From Rhabditophanes sp. KR3021 (taxonomy: Eukaryota > Nematoda > Chromadorea > Rhabditida > Alloionematidae): a DNA stretch of 64,000 nt. The position numbers and the translations under genes are program-made. The number at the start of each line of letters is the position of its first letter. The stretch's first letter is position 1. Below, piece after piece: positions 43,146 to 54,828 of the stretch. The notes below the pieces were generated by a model. The model was not told where the DNA came from, ran no database searches, and was given only the letters and a program-made list of their open reading frames with translations. The DNA lies in assembly GCA_963281155.1 (NCBI GenBank), contig CAUJLY010000002.1:5642001-5706000 (forward strand), in the 5' to 3' direction.

Positions 43146-43657
43146 ATGATTTCTGTAGGAGCCGTTTTATTTTGCGCTATTTTGGGTATTGCTTATTGTG
43201 ATTATTATAATGACATGCCATATGATGGGAGAGTTGATCCAAGAATTCCAATAGATAGATTATATGGAGCTGATAGAAAATGGTGTCCACATAAGTATAT
43301 GGGAGAGATGTGTGAAGGTTAGTTATAAATTGGAATGCATAGTCAACTGTATCTCGTTATGAATTAAAATACTTAATTTGATTTATGAATTAAAATCTAA
43401 ATTATTTAGAAGATACTTTCTTTTGGTACTATGAATGTGTCGGAGAATTCAACAGTAGATGCGAATCAGCACTTCGCCTCTGGGTTTGGATTGCTTTAAT
43501 ATCTATTTTTGGAGCAGGAGTTTGTCTGGGCTGTTTTGTGACAGGATGTACTGTTTGTTTTAAGAAATTATTTAAAAGAGATGTTCCTGAAGTTAACGCT
43601 CCACCAAGATCTGGATATAATATGGGAGTTAGAAGTCAAAGGCCTAATGCTGTTTAA
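43146..43657 (+). CDS. Small single-pass membrane protein with paired cysteines
   Basis: Exons 43146-43317 and 43410-43657 join in phase (GEMCE/DTFFWYYEC) across a 92-bp intron, giving 139 residues. A signal peptide (MISVGAVLFCAILGIAYCD) precedes an ectodomain with cysteines in KWCPHKY, EMCE, YYECVGE and SRCESAL. One transmembrane helix follows (VWIALISIFGAGVCLGCFV), then a short basic cytoplasmic tail with a Cys-rich juxtamembrane part and a Pro/Arg end (APPRSGYN). The FFWYYEC plus four extracellular Cys layout resembles a family of small nematode type I membrane proteins of unknown function. Confidence 0.72.
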
Positions 43658-44313
43658 TTTCTTGTTGTTTAAAGCAAAATTAATAAATCACTTTTTTTAT
43701 AATGTTAACTTTAACTTGTCAGTGGTTTCGGTGAACAATTATTTTAATTACAAACCTATTTATTTTAGCTTGACGTTGCAAATGAAACATTTTTGTAAAA
43801 TAAATATCGGTGTTTGATGAGTTATAAATAATTATGTGGATCTCTTAAAACTATAATGTTCGTTAGTCATTCAACTGTTCTATAAAATTAAACAAATTAA
43901 AACTATTGAAAATCAAATTTTAACTATTTATTCTAGATAATGTTTTACCGCTCATTTTAAATACTTTAACCTTTGTTTCCAACTTTCAAGAAGATTCTTT
44001 TTAAAAAAGTTTTATAAACCCTTGCAATTTTGTGTTCAATATTATTAGTAATACCAAGATTATCTTAATATTTTGCAATTATCCATATTTTCACGGCAAA
44101 CAATGTGAATCTATGACATAAAGCTTATTCCAACCTACAGATAACACGTCAGTTTAGGACACAAATAGATAGTACTAAATCTATTGTCATTTAAATGCCG
44201 TAAATCCAATCTAACTAATCTAATGTATTTAGCAATTAATGCTTCTAAATAAAGTTTAGCGACCATAAATAACAACACTTTGTGGTTTATTAATCATTAA
44301 CACATAACCAAAT
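43658..44313. other. Noncoding 656 bp
   Basis: 3' UTR of the small membrane-protein gene and upstream region of the 4E-T-like gene. AT-rich; no supported gene, tRNA or repeat. Confidence 0.4.
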
Positions 44314-46025
44314 ATGGAGAACCAAAACAATGATCTATCCCAAATAGTTCAAAATGCTGCTGACTTAAAAAACGCCTTAAGTAGCCTAACTATTCAAGAT
44401 GTAAGTTAACCATTCAATTATCATATTATTTATTTGTATAGAAAAGAAACTTGATAACAAAAGCAGGCGGAATCAACAGCTGTCTTTATTCACGCGAATT
44501 TGTACTCCGTCTCGCTCAAAATGAGCCAACGGCTAACGGAGTATGGGTTGCTAAAAAGCCTGATGGAATCACTGGCAGGCTCATGATGTTGAAATTTGAA
44601 GAAATTGAATTAGTTAACATTCGGTCAGCATTAAATGACTTAGCTCTTGAATTAGATAGCTTAAATATTGATGATGACTATGAAAGTAGAATAAGTATGT
44701 TGCCAACAGTTTATACTGATCAGTTTGAAGAAATTATAAGACGCATGAAAGAAACTACAAATGGTAGAAATATGCTCGCTGAGGCAGGATATGTTGATTC
44801 CAGAAAAGAGGAATGTAATACTGGAATGCCTCAAAATGAGGACGTATTATTTTATCCAGATTTGAAAAAATTTGATGGAGGACAGAGAAGTACAGTTGAT
44901 TTTGATGAATGGGATACGTTTCGTCGAGAATATAGTATGAAAGAACCGGTTATTCGCCCTAGAGGAAATCCAGTAAGCCAACGATTTCATGCAAATGTTC
45001 TTCGTTCTTCAAATGTTTATGTGTCTGCAGACATATCTGAATTTGATATGGATGAGGCTTACAAACAAGATTCTGCAAGGGAAAAACTGAAAAAACCAAA
45101 TAGTACATTTTCCGGAAATCCATTGGACAATATGTTGAGTAATCCTAGCTACAAGGAAAGAGATAACGAGATAAGATATTTTAAACGTGAGCAAAGTGCT
45201 GAAGAAGTTAATACACGCAATGACGTTAGCAATAGTCTTAGTTATTATGGCAGAAATGCTGAAACATCTAGGCCAATTAATACTGGAAGGTCTAGTCAAA
45301 GAGCTAATAATGAAAGTCAATCTATTCATCGCAGTAATAATGGACCAGGTCCAAGTCGAGATATTTATCGCCAACCAAGCCACCACAATGAATCTAATAG
45401 ACATGATAAGATTCCAGGACATAAAAACAGAAATAATAAAAGAAGCTCTTATAGACATAGTTCATCGAAAATTCCCGAAGAACCTATGGAAATAAATACT
45501 CCGAAACCTGTTAAGCGATTTTTTCCAAAGGAAGAAACGGGAAACGAAACTTTCTCTGCCATTGGCGATTTCAAAATCAAGCATATTATCGACTTCGCTG
45601 AAGATGATTTCATTGAATTGAACCTAGATGTACCTTTAATTCATATACCACTGCAACCGCCAAATAGGTTCCATGAAAAAGAAATCAAAATAATGGACGA
45701 TTATGTTGCTGAATGCAAAGGTAAACTTCGCCCACCTGGAAATTATATGCCAACGCAGCCTGAAAATATCGAAGCTATTACAAAAACAGATCACGATATT
45801 CAACGATTCACCAGAGGGCGTTTAACAAAATTAGAAAACAACGCTGCTGAACTAGAAATAGATGAAGAAATCCAAGCATTTAATAAAAATGAAACTCACA
45901 AAAAGCATCAAATGCATGATTATCCTCCTTTGTTTGAAGCTTTGTATTATAATATGATGAAGGATCTTCATGTAGTTTTTACTTGTGGAGATCAAGAACG
46001 GGAGAGGGTGGTTGAATTTGAATAA
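44314..46025 (+). CDS. 4E-T / IFET-1-like eIF4E-binding protein, probable
   Basis: Exons 44314-44400 and 44442-46025 (41-bp intron, phase 0) encode 556 residues. Near the N terminus CLYSREFVLRL is close to the eIF4E-binding consensus Y-x4-L-hydrophobic and to the YTKEELLDI site of 4E-T; it is followed by NGVWVAKKPDG, matching the GVWDPEKW-type element that 4E-T proteins carry after that site. The rest is largely disordered, rich in Asn, Arg and Ser, with RNNKRSSYRHSSS-type stretches, and a conserved-looking C-terminal segment (IPLQPPNRFHEKEIKIMDD). 4E-T (IFET-1/SPN-2 in C. elegans) represses translation in RNP granules, notably in the germ line. The call rests on the short motif pair; Val replaces Leu at the sixth motif position, so binding strength is uncertain. 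Confidence 0.5.
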
Positions 46026-46213
46026 ACTGATTAATTTTATTGTTTTTCGTTCTTTTTATTGGCAGGTTTTAGTGTACTTAATAAGTTTTCTTTTAAAATT
46101 TTGAATCCATTTGTTGTCTTGGTAGGTTAAGGTTGGAATGACGTTGCTTTAGTATTTTATTTACATTGCACTTCGACATTTATTTTGAAATTTTTGGAAC
46201 CAAACATTCTCTA

Positions 46214-48229
46214 ATGTCAAATAAGGGAGCTAAGGAAGTAGCTCAAATTTGCAAGACGATCCAATTCTTAGTGGAAAGTCAATGTGGGTATGAGTCTAAA
46301 AATATTACAACTGCGCTACGGAGAAAACTGTTACAAAATGCAGTACTTGGAGGAACTATTGTCAAACCATTCGACCCCGTACCAGACGACTTTTCTAGCA
46401 GGTATCCTGACAAATTTGCTGAAACGCTAGCTAAAATTGAAATCGTTGGGACTGGCCTCAAGACGTATGCCGATTTAGCTGTGAAAGGAATTTATCCAGG
46501 GGATGGCGGACATATCAAAGCAGTTGAAGGAGAAGCTGTTGCAATTATCAGCCCTGCTACTCATCAAACTGTTGTTTATAAAGATAAGTCTGGATTAAAT
46601 CAAGAAGAAAAGGAATATCTAATTAAATGTGCTAAGGAAGTCGGGAATGAAACAAAGAAAGATCCATTCGTTAGTGTGGAAATACTCAAAGCTGAGGATA
46701 AAAAGAACACCATTTCCACAACTGCAGAGATCCCCGAAAGCATTTATAAGCCACAAATACCAGACGTAAAGCTTATTTTTTTGAATTTCACTTTTAACTT
46801 TTTATAGAATTATGATTTGAATCTTGGGAATCCCAATAGCGATGTTCTCAATGATAGAGAAGGAAAATCTGTTCCTAGTTCTCGCCTTAGCAGATTAGCA
46901 AACTTCGGCTACCTAGGAATTGGTTTAGCTTCTGGAGCCGTCTCAGAATTGACGAAAAGAACTTTAGGAATGGCAGATGTGACTAATGCGAATAGCAGTA
47001 TTTTCATGACTCCCGCAAACGCCGAAAGAATTGTTGAGACTTTGTGTAGAGTAAGAGGGGCAGCCTTAAAGATGGGGCAAATGCTTAGTATACAAGATGA
47101 CACCGTCGTTTCAGCTCCACTATTGGAGATTTTTAAGAAAGTCCGAGACAATGCTGATTTTATGCCATTGAGACAAGTTAATAAGGTGATGACGAGTGAA
47201 TTTGGAGAAGCATGGAGGGATTTGTTTTTGGAGTTCAATGAGAAACCTTTTGCGGCAGCTTCTATTGGCCAAGTTCATAAAGCCACAACAAAAGACGGTA
47301 AATCAGTTGCCGTTAAAATACAATATCCTGGAGTGGCTGAAGGAATCGACTCAGACATCAACAATTTAGTGTCTGTCCTTAACTTCGGAGGGCTATTTCC
47401 AAAAGGAATGTTCATTGAGAACTTCGTCAATGTTGCAAGACGTGAATTAAGAATGGAATGTGACTACAAAAGAGAATTAAGAGCTATTAATGCCTTTCGA
47501 GACTTTTTAAAAGATAGTCCTGATTATTATGTCCCCAAGCCCTTTCCTGAACTTAGTACAAGATGTGTTTTGACAACTGAATTGATCGAAGGCAAGGCTG
47601 TGGATAAATGTCAAAATGAAGCTCAGGAGGTTCGTGACTATGTAGCTGAAAAGTTCATAGAAATTTGTTTAAATGAAATCTTTGTTTGGAGGTTTATGCA
47701 GACTGACCCTAATTGGTCGAATTTCTTTATTGGCAAACATCCAGAGACAGGGGAAACCCGAATGATTTTACTGGATTTTGGAGCGTCAAGAGCTTATTCT
47801 AAGCCATTTGTTGATAAGTACATGCGAGTCATCAAAGCCGCGTACGACGGCGACAGACCATCAATGCTGAAACATTCAGTGGACATTGGGTTCCTAACTG
47901 GCTACGAAAGTAAATTGATGAATGATGCCCATTGCGATTCAATCTCGATCCTAGGAGAAACATTAGCCTCTACTAAGCCTTTCGACTTCTCAAAGCAAAG
48001 TGTCACCAAACGTATACATGACTTAATACCAGTCATGCTCGAACACCGTCTAACATCTCCACCCGAAGAAATTTACTCTCTCCACAGAAAATTGTCTGGT
48101 TCCTACTTGTTAGCAACCCATCTCAAGGCAACGGTCTCATGTGGACCATTGTTTGAACAAATTTGGGGACGGTATCAATTCGGAGAAGACGGCAGTAAAG
48201 AAGTAGATATTGAGACAGAAGTAGACTAG
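46214..48229 (+). CDS. coq-8: COQ8/ADCK atypical kinase for coenzyme Q synthesis
   Basis: Mitochondrial UbiB-family ATPase/kinase required for ubiquinone biosynthesis, where it supports the complex of COQ enzymes. Exons 46214-46765 and 46808-48229 join in phase (PQIPD/NYDLNLGN) across a 42-bp intron, giving 657 residues. Family-specific motifs are all present: KxGQ as LKMGQ (272-275), the Ala-rich loop AAASIGQ replacing the P-loop (333-339), the invariant Lys in VAVKIQYPG, QTDPNWSNFF with catalytic-loop Asp and Asn, and LLDFGASR (Asp507). The first ATG in frame, at 46214, was chosen because the upstream frame has no Met. The N-terminal 180 residues are less conserved and would include the mitochondrial presequence. 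It lies 188 bp after the 4E-T-like gene and 210 bp before nprt-1, same strand. Confidence 0.95.
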
Positions 48230-48439
48230 TAATGTTGTTATAGTTTGTTGTGTTTTATTTAGGTTATTCCATGTTTTTAAATATATTATTGTGTACCATG
48301 AATATATCAATATGTAGTATGAATTCGATATTATGTATACTAATCACAAATAAACGTTGACGTGTTTTGCCTATTGCTTTCATTGCAGAACGTACCTTTC
48401 CATTATTTCACTGCTTAATTATCTTTTAATATTTTAGAG

Positions 48440-50108
48440 ATGGACAAGCAGATGAATCATGAGGTTTTATTAACCGATATGTACCAATTTACAATGTGTT
48501 ATGGATACTTCAAAGCAGGCATCCACAACCAAACAGCTGTCTTTGATTTGTTCTTTAGAAAAAGTCCCTTTGGAGGTGAATACACTATTTTTGGCGGTCT
48601 CGAAGATTGCATTAATTATGTTAAGGATTTCAAGTTTACTCAAACTGATATGTCTTACCTCAAAGAACTTCTTCCGTCCAACATTCCCCAATCTTTTTAT
48701 GAATACTTGCACAATCTGGATTTTTCAAAGGTCAAAATTACTGCCATTTCTGAGGGAAATGTAGTTTTCCCAAGAGTTCCTTTGATCACTGTGGAAGGGC
48801 CCATTGGAATTTGCCAACTTCTAGAAACTCCTTTCTTGAATTTTGTCAATTTTTCAAGTTTGATTGCAACTAATGCTGCTCGCTTTAGACATGTTGCTGG
48901 TCCTCGGATTAATTTACTCGAATTAGGATTAAGAAGAGCCCAGGGGCCAAACGGAGGATTGACAGCAAGTAAATACTCTTACATTGGTGGATTTGATGGT
49001 ACCAGCAATGTTCTAGCTGGCAAATTATACGGAGTTCCAGTCAAGGGAACTCAAGCTCACGCTTTCGTAACAGCTTTTGACAAAGATGAACCTCTAAACG
49101 ATCCAATGATCCTAAACCAACATACAAATAAAATGGAGAACATCTTTGATTTAGCCGAAGCTAAGTTGCATTCTTTCAACGCAGTCAAAGATCTCAAACG
49201 ATCCGAAGAAGACGTTAATATGAGTGAATTTAAGGCTTTCTGTGCTTGGGCTGTTGCTTTTCCCAATAACTTCCTTGTTCTTATTGATACATTCAAGGTG
49301 CTTAAGTCTGGAGTTATTAATTTCCTCGCTGTTGCCTTTGCTTTAGATGACTTAGGTTATCAGAGTATTGGAGTACGCATCGACAGTGGTGACTTATCAT
49401 ATCTTTCTCTCGAAGTGCGTGCAATTTTCAGCAATTTCAGCCGTCATTTCCCAAACCACGCCCAATGCATTGCCAACTTCAAGATCGTTGTTTCTAATGA
49501 CATCAACGAGGGAACCATTGACTCAATCAACCGCCAAGGACATTCCATCGACTCTTATGGTAAATTAAAAATTAAACTTGTTGTTCTAATATTTTTTCAT
49601 AGGCGTGGGAACTCACTTAGTAACATGTCAAAGACAGCCAGCCTTAGGATGTGTATACAAATTGGTTTGCCTAGCCGACACGCCAAAGATCAAAATAAGT
49701 GAAGATGTTGCCAAGCTAACCATTCCATTTAAAAAGCATTGCTTCAGATTGTATGGAAAGAACGGGAAAGCAATGTTGGATTATATGACTGAGGATGAGA
49801 ACGAAATTCCCGAGCCACAAAAAGAAATGTTTTGTTTCCATCCTTTTGACGCAACCAAAAGAGCTAGAGTTATCCCTTTTACCGTCAAAAAATTGAATGT
49901 CGTTTACTGGGACGGAGGCCAGGTGGCTACTCCATTGCCATCAATACATCAAATCAAGAACAATAAGGATATTGCGATGGCTGAGATTCGTGAAGATCAT
50001 TTAAGAAGTCTTAATCCAACTCCTTTCAAAGTTTCCCTCAGTGAGAACATGTACAACATGTTGCACACATTATGGTTGGCAAACACGCCCATCAGCCGTT
50101 TAGAATAA
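48440..50108 (+). CDS. nprt-1: Nicotinate phosphoribosyltransferase
   Basis: Cytosolic Preiss-Handler enzyme that makes nicotinate mononucleotide from nicotinate and PRPP for NAD synthesis. Exons 48440-49559 and 49603-50108 join in phase ([12 protein letters not shown]) across a 43-bp intron, giving 541 residues, as in human NAPRT (538). Landmarks are LLTDMYQFTM at the start, FFRKSPFGGEYTIF, NFVNFSSLIATNAARFR, the ELGLRRAQGPNG active-site loop, IGGFDGTSN, GTQAHAFV, GVRIDSGDL and IVVSNDINE, followed by [23 protein letters not shown]. The ATG comes 5 bp after a TTTTAG, a likely leader trans-splice site, which fits a downstream position in a cotranscribed unit. Confidence 0.95.
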
Positions 50109-50245
50109 ACGTAATTATAAGCGTCAAACATAAATATTGCTTATGTTTCACGTACTTTAAAAACGAAACAATACGTGGGAGACACCTAATGACTAATTAC
50201 CCGACTTCTATTCCAAATCTTTTGCTATTCACATCTTAATTCCAA

Positions 50246-51217
50246 ATGTACCCAAATACATTGTACAATTTAATTTTCAATGATTTTTACTATGATTGCT
50301 CCATGTATAATAAAACCATGCTTGAAACTACTAATTATCAATCTATTTCTGTTGGCATATTGTATTTGACTTTATTTTTTGTTTTGACTACTATTTATGT
50401 TCCTTTTATTATTTGTATGTGTTCGAGGGATTTGATTAAATTGCCTTGCTATAAACTCATGATGGTTACGGGTGTTTTGGATGTATTGAATATGGTTGTT
50501 TCGGCTTTGTCTAGCGCAATATTTGCTTTGAAAGGGACCTTTTATTGTCAATTTCCGACATTCATTTTTGTCCTGGGATCTATCGGAGTCGGAATTTGGG
50601 TTTCAACTTGTTTTCTAGTGAGTGTACTGGCCGTTAACAGAATTCTTGAAATGTCCAAGCCAGCGTTAGGTGAGATGCTATTCGAAGGCAAAAAAACACT
50701 TTACTGGATTTTATTTGGTTTAACATTAGGATTTTTAGCAGGAATGTTTACACCTCCTGTCTTATGGAATCCTTTCGTCGCCAGTTGGCTATTTGACCCC
50801 TACCACGGTTTCGATCAAATTCCAAACCACGACTTTGAGAACATTTTCCATTCAATTAACAATATTGGAACAGCAGCCTGTCAAATAATATTATATTTCC
50901 TATTTATCGGTAGTTATTTGGCAAAGACGTCTTTGCCACCAAATGTCAGTCATGTTTCAAGACCAATTAGCAAAACTACTATCAGATTATATATACAAAC
51001 AATATTAATTTGTACTATCACAGCTTTTACAGCTCTAATTCATGTTTTTATGCAATTTATCAGTGTTCCAGGTTGGTTATTCGTAACAGCTCAAGTGTGT
51101 TGGATATTAGTCCACGGATTTCCAGGATGCGTCTTTCTAGTCGTTTCTAAAACACTGCGCCGCAAAATACTTAGAAAACTAGGCACTTTCAATGCCATCA
51201 ATGCATCATCTACCTAA
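50246..51217 (+). CDS. Serpentine chemoreceptor, Srt-type 7TM GPCR
   Basis: 323 residues in one exon with seven hydrophobic segments, typical of nematode chemoreceptors expressed in ciliated sensory neurons. Srt-like features are the N-terminal DCSMYNKTM, a polar loop and YKLMMVTGVLD before TM2-3, FYCQFPTFIFVLGSIGVGIWVSTC, LAVNRILEM (in place of DRY), the long second extracellular loop with ending HSINNIG, and the basic C-terminal KTLRRKILRKLG. A conserved PG in the last helix region (HGFPGCVFLVVSK) also fits. Assignment among the Srt, Srx and Sru families rests on short motifs. It lies 137 bp after nprt-1, but receptors are rarely in operons and the separation may be incidental. Confidence 0.78.
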   Translation: MYPNTLYNLIFNDFYYDCSMYNKTMLETTNYQSISVGILYLTLFFVLTTIYVPFIICMCSRDLIKLPCYKLMMVTGVLDVLNMVVSALSSAIFALKGTFYCQFPTFIFVLGSIGVGIWVSTCFLVSVLAVNRILEMSKPALGEMLFEGKKTLYWILFGLTLGFLAGMFTPPVLWNPFVASWLFDPYHGFDQIPNHDFENIFHSINNIGTAACQIILYFLFIGSYLAKTSLPPNVSHVSRPISKTTIRLYIQTILICTITAFTALIHVFMQFISVPGWLFVTAQVCWILVHGFPGCVFLVVSKTLRRKILRKLGTFNAINASST

Positions 51218-51629
51218 TCTCGTCAAAATAACCCAACTTACAATATTACTATCCCAGAAATGTGTCGTGTGATAAAGAAATAACTTTTCATCTACCTCAA
51301 CAACCACATGAGATGTTTATTACAATAAACTTTCCCACTTCCTCTCAATTTTAAATGAAAAAAGTTCATGATAATAAAGTAAACCAAAAAGAGATTCTTT
51401 ATATTTAATAACATAACAACTTATAAATATTTCGTTACTCTTTTTTAAACGGTTCTTATACTTGTGGAGTTATCTCAATTATGATTTAAAGTACGATCGT
51501 TACTTATCATTAGTGGGAAATATGTATTGCTCTAACTTTCAATTAAAATTTTTTATGTTGCTACCTTTAATAAGCCACCATTCTGACAATGAACAGATGT
51601 TTTGACGTAACTTGTTGTACAATTAATGA
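51218..51629. other. Noncoding 412 bp
   Basis: AT-rich spacer after the chemoreceptor gene with AATAAA-type signals near 51320. It may contain the decayed 5' half of the neighbouring receptor fragment, but no frame is readable. Confidence 0.35.
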
Positions 51630-52018
51630 AAAATTATTTGGGTGGATATTAGTCCTGTATTTTCACCTCATCTTTTTTATTCTTCTGTGACAAGTTCAGT
51701 TGCATCGAACCCTTATCAGAAATACTTAATGTTACCTGAATACGATGATTCAAAACACTTTTTTGCTCACTTTTTCAACTATAATACAGGAGTCTTTTTA
51801 ATCCTGCTTTACCTAACAACCTTGATAGTATATTTATGCAAATATGCCGTGAAATAACGCCTTACATAAGACGTGTCTGAGGTTTAGGAGTTCCTCTATT
51901 CATCCAAGCTTTCGTCATTTGTCTAATCTGCATGCTCTCCATTACCATAAATACTAAATATCAACCGAAAAATACTGGCACATCCTCAATCTTAATCTAT
52001 ATTGCTCATTTCTTTTAA
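51630..52018 (+). pseudogene. Chemoreceptor pseudogene, 3' half fragment
   Basis: A plus-strand frame encodes WVDISPVFSPHLFYSS, a second-loop-like region with NPYQKYLMLPEYDDSKHFF, a hydrophobic helix (GVFLILLYLTTLIVYLC) and a stop at 51855-51857. In the same phase after a further stop comes another helix-like stretch, GVPLFIQAFVICLICMLSI, with TKYQPKN and IYIAHFF. This matches the TM5-TM6 layout of the intact receptor just upstream. N-terminal helices and the C-terminal tail are missing and stops interrupt it, so it is a decayed relative, probably from tandem duplication. Confidence 0.6.
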
Positions 52019-52394
52019 GTTTGAATTTGTTCCCGGGTCACCATGAGGTCGATAGGCAAGTAGGATAGAGACGCATGGACAAAATATAAACAGCAACATA
52101 ATAAATAAGACACATCAAATATACATGTTAAGATGATATGTCATCACCTTTAACAACATTAATGGATCCAGCGAAATTACCATGATTCTCTTTAACAGAA
52201 CATTAAAGAAAAGTTTAGATCAAATATGGTGTTATCACCTGAAAGGCAAAGGATGTTGAAGCAAAGTACACAATATTAAAAAACGAATTCGGCAAATAGT
52301 TCGATTTCTTTCCTAAAATAAATATTCACAGAAATTTTTTATTATAATTTAACAATTTAAAGCATGTATGTGTAACCAAACGGTTTTTTAAATC
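52019..52394. other. Noncoding 376 bp
   Basis: 3' flank of the MFSD8-like gene; AT-rich, no supported gene or repeat. Confidence 0.35.
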
Positions 52395-54828
52395 CTACAC
52401 AGCCACTTGAGATCCTTGTGTTTCATGTAATTTGTCAGACTCCTCTCCTGCACCCCGTATTTCTATATCAATTGACATTAAATCTTCCTCCTCATCTCCT
52501 GAACTTTCTTCTTCTGAGGTGGCATTTATGATGGAAGCGCTTTCATTCGGAATTTGAAGTGGAATGAGGCGTTTGTGGAAAATGGCTAGAAGAAGGATGT
52601 TTGCGGCGATGACAATGAATTCGAGATTCCATGCCCACCGTGGACCTGTATGATGGTAAATTGCACCCATTGAAGCAGGGCCGATCATTCTAGAGACTCC
52701 TCCTAAACAAAAATGTTAACAAACTTGGTGTACTGTTTTTAAATTTACCAGACCTAAAAATAAAGAAAAAATTAGGATATGATTAAGCGTGAGGTCAAAT
52801 TACATCTGCATTACACCTTGCATCAGCCCCTGTCGTCTTGGGCCGATAATCTTGCTATACAACGTATTCATACTCAAATTAATAGCCGAAAAGCCACACC
52901 CAATCAAAATAGGATACGAAATGACCCAAATCCAAACATTAATAGGCTGGGTCTCCGAACACCATTGATATTTATCAACGTTGCCTTAAAATATACATAC
53001 AAGAAAGGAGGAGATAAAAACTTACATCCCACTAATTCAGTTTTGGTTGCATTTTGCTGAGCTGTGGTATAAGTTTTAATACTGCCACTCAAGAAAGGCC
53101 AGGAATATGTGAGGATGTGGAAGCCGAATAAGGCAACCATTGATCCTTGCAAGGCAACCCTGAATTTCATGTACCTATTTAATTTGAAGAATATATAAGT
53201 AAAATAGATTATGAATGAAAAGAATCCTAGAGCTCCTTGAGTAATGGAGCCGTATTGCACAGCTTCTTGAGCTGTCCAGGCAAACATGATCATAGAGAAA
53301 GAGGTTGCGATCGTTTCTAGATTAGTCTGAACGAACATTTGAGTGAATCTCGTTAGGTTCATTAGGACAACGGCCAGCATGTCGTATTTTGGCAACTTGA
53401 CTCTTTTTTCTCCTGATTCACTGACGGCATCTTCGTCAACTATACCGGCGTAGGATTCGTGGAAGTAGTAGTGGAGGACGATCATGCCGCCGATGTTCAT
53501 TAGAACAGCTAGGTAGGCTGGAGCTGTGTAGAGGTTGAAATAATTGTCACCGATTATGTGATAGCCTGGATAAGCTATGCCTGAGAAGCAGGCTTGGAAG
53601 ACGGGTCCAATGGTGCCTCCAACGGCCATGGATCCGGTAATAAAAGCAATTGACCTTGAGCGGTCCTTTAGAGTAGAAGCGGAAGTAGCATAAGCTTTTA
53701 ACAGTACTGTATTCGATGAACCAATACCCGTCAAAATTCTACCCACCATCATCACCCATTTTCTTGTATGTGGTGGAAAGTAAATCAGAATAATATGGAT
53801 AAAATTTCCGATCAACATAAACGAAAGTCCTACTTGGATAGGGAACTTTATTTGCTTTATATGATTAGACCACAAGCCGATTAATGGAGAGGAAATAAAT
53901 TGTCCCAATGAATAACTTGCAACAATAAAACCATAGAAAGTTTGACTAGCTGTAGGATCATTCTAAAGATGTGGATTAATTTGTGCTTTCGTAAAAACAT
54001 ACAATTGTCAGGTATGGCCATAAACTGGAAAAGAAAATGTTAAATTGAACGGATCCTTAAAAGCAATAAAATTAGAGTGTGTAATAATTTAAATTTAAAG
54101 AGACTACACACCGAAGTATCATTAAGACATTTGGTATTTATAATTGGATTTTAGATTTAAGATATTTATGGGTCATTCAATTAAACCAACTTTAACGTCT
54201 ATTAATCAAACTTTCTTATTTCAGTTTGCTTAAGATCGGATCAAACTGTGTGTTGACTTGGTATACTTATTCATTGACCGTACAAAGCTAAGAAGCATGG
54301 GATCTTTCTGAAGCAATAAAATCTATTTCTATATTTAGGAAGTACATAAATGCTTAAAAGATGACAACTCACAAAAATGAATATAAGTTGAATGGCGGTA
54401 CACTTTCAGTGGTAAAGAAAAGGTTTTTAATGAGATCGTTGAAGCTGGCAGTAAACTCATCATCGGGAAGAAATATTACCCCTATGCGAATATTGAATGC
54501 ATCCAGATCAACCACCTACGTCGTCAACTGACAAACTCAGACTTTGGAAAAGCTTCATTTGATTCCTAGATTCACAGGTATCCAGAGGCAAACAGCACTG
54601 TCGCTGAGTTAATTTTAAATTTTTTTCTATTTGTGAATCTTTCCCATATATTCAAGGCATACGCCATTTGTATTGTTTTTTCTTATTTTTTACAAACTCA
54701 CCAATAAAAGAAAAGACCGAAGCAATATAAATGCTAGTCCAGTCCGTCATCGGCCCATCATATCCCAAAATAGAGGCGACCGATCCTGAAGAAGATCTGC
54801 GCGAGTTTCTATTTTTCCGTTCTGTCAT
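52395..54828 (-). CDS. MFSD8/CLN7-like lysosomal major facilitator transporter
   Basis: Polytopic MFS protein; vertebrate MFSD8 (CLN7) is a lysosomal anion channel or transporter lost in Batten disease. Supported exons on the minus strand are 54828-54702 (MTERKNRN to SFIG), about 54030-54010 (WPYLTI), 53962-53026 (NDPTASQTFYGFIVASYSLGQ to TELVG), 52984-52817 (NVDKYQWCSE to RRQGLMQG) and 52703-52395 (GGVSRMIGPASMGAIYHHTG to the stop). The order and motifs (GLWSN, GRILTGIGSSN, TLYSKIIGP, HHTGPRWAW) match the family, including an acidic tail with EEEDLMSI, a possible lysosomal sorting signal. Two joins are unresolved: between SFIG and WPYL, where a strong-donor segment reading TAIQLIFIF (about 54365-54400) fits by homology but not by phase, and between RQGLMQG and GGVSR, where a 5-nt microexon candidate (52749-52753) is one base short. 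Missing single bases in the assembly could explain both. Confidence 0.85.
54086..54610 (+). pseudogene. Intronic repeat copy B with decayed reading frames
   Basis: Lies in the large first-intron region of the mfsd8-like gene and reads on the plus strand, antisense to it. The first 150 bp align with 5380-5535 in unc-80 intron 2. After it come coding-like pieces (for example KVFNEIVEAGSKLIIGKKYY, then NHLRRQLTNSDFGKASFDS at about 54425-54570) separated by stops and shifts. No family recognised. It supports an inserted element type shared by at least two host introns. Confidence 0.5.
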
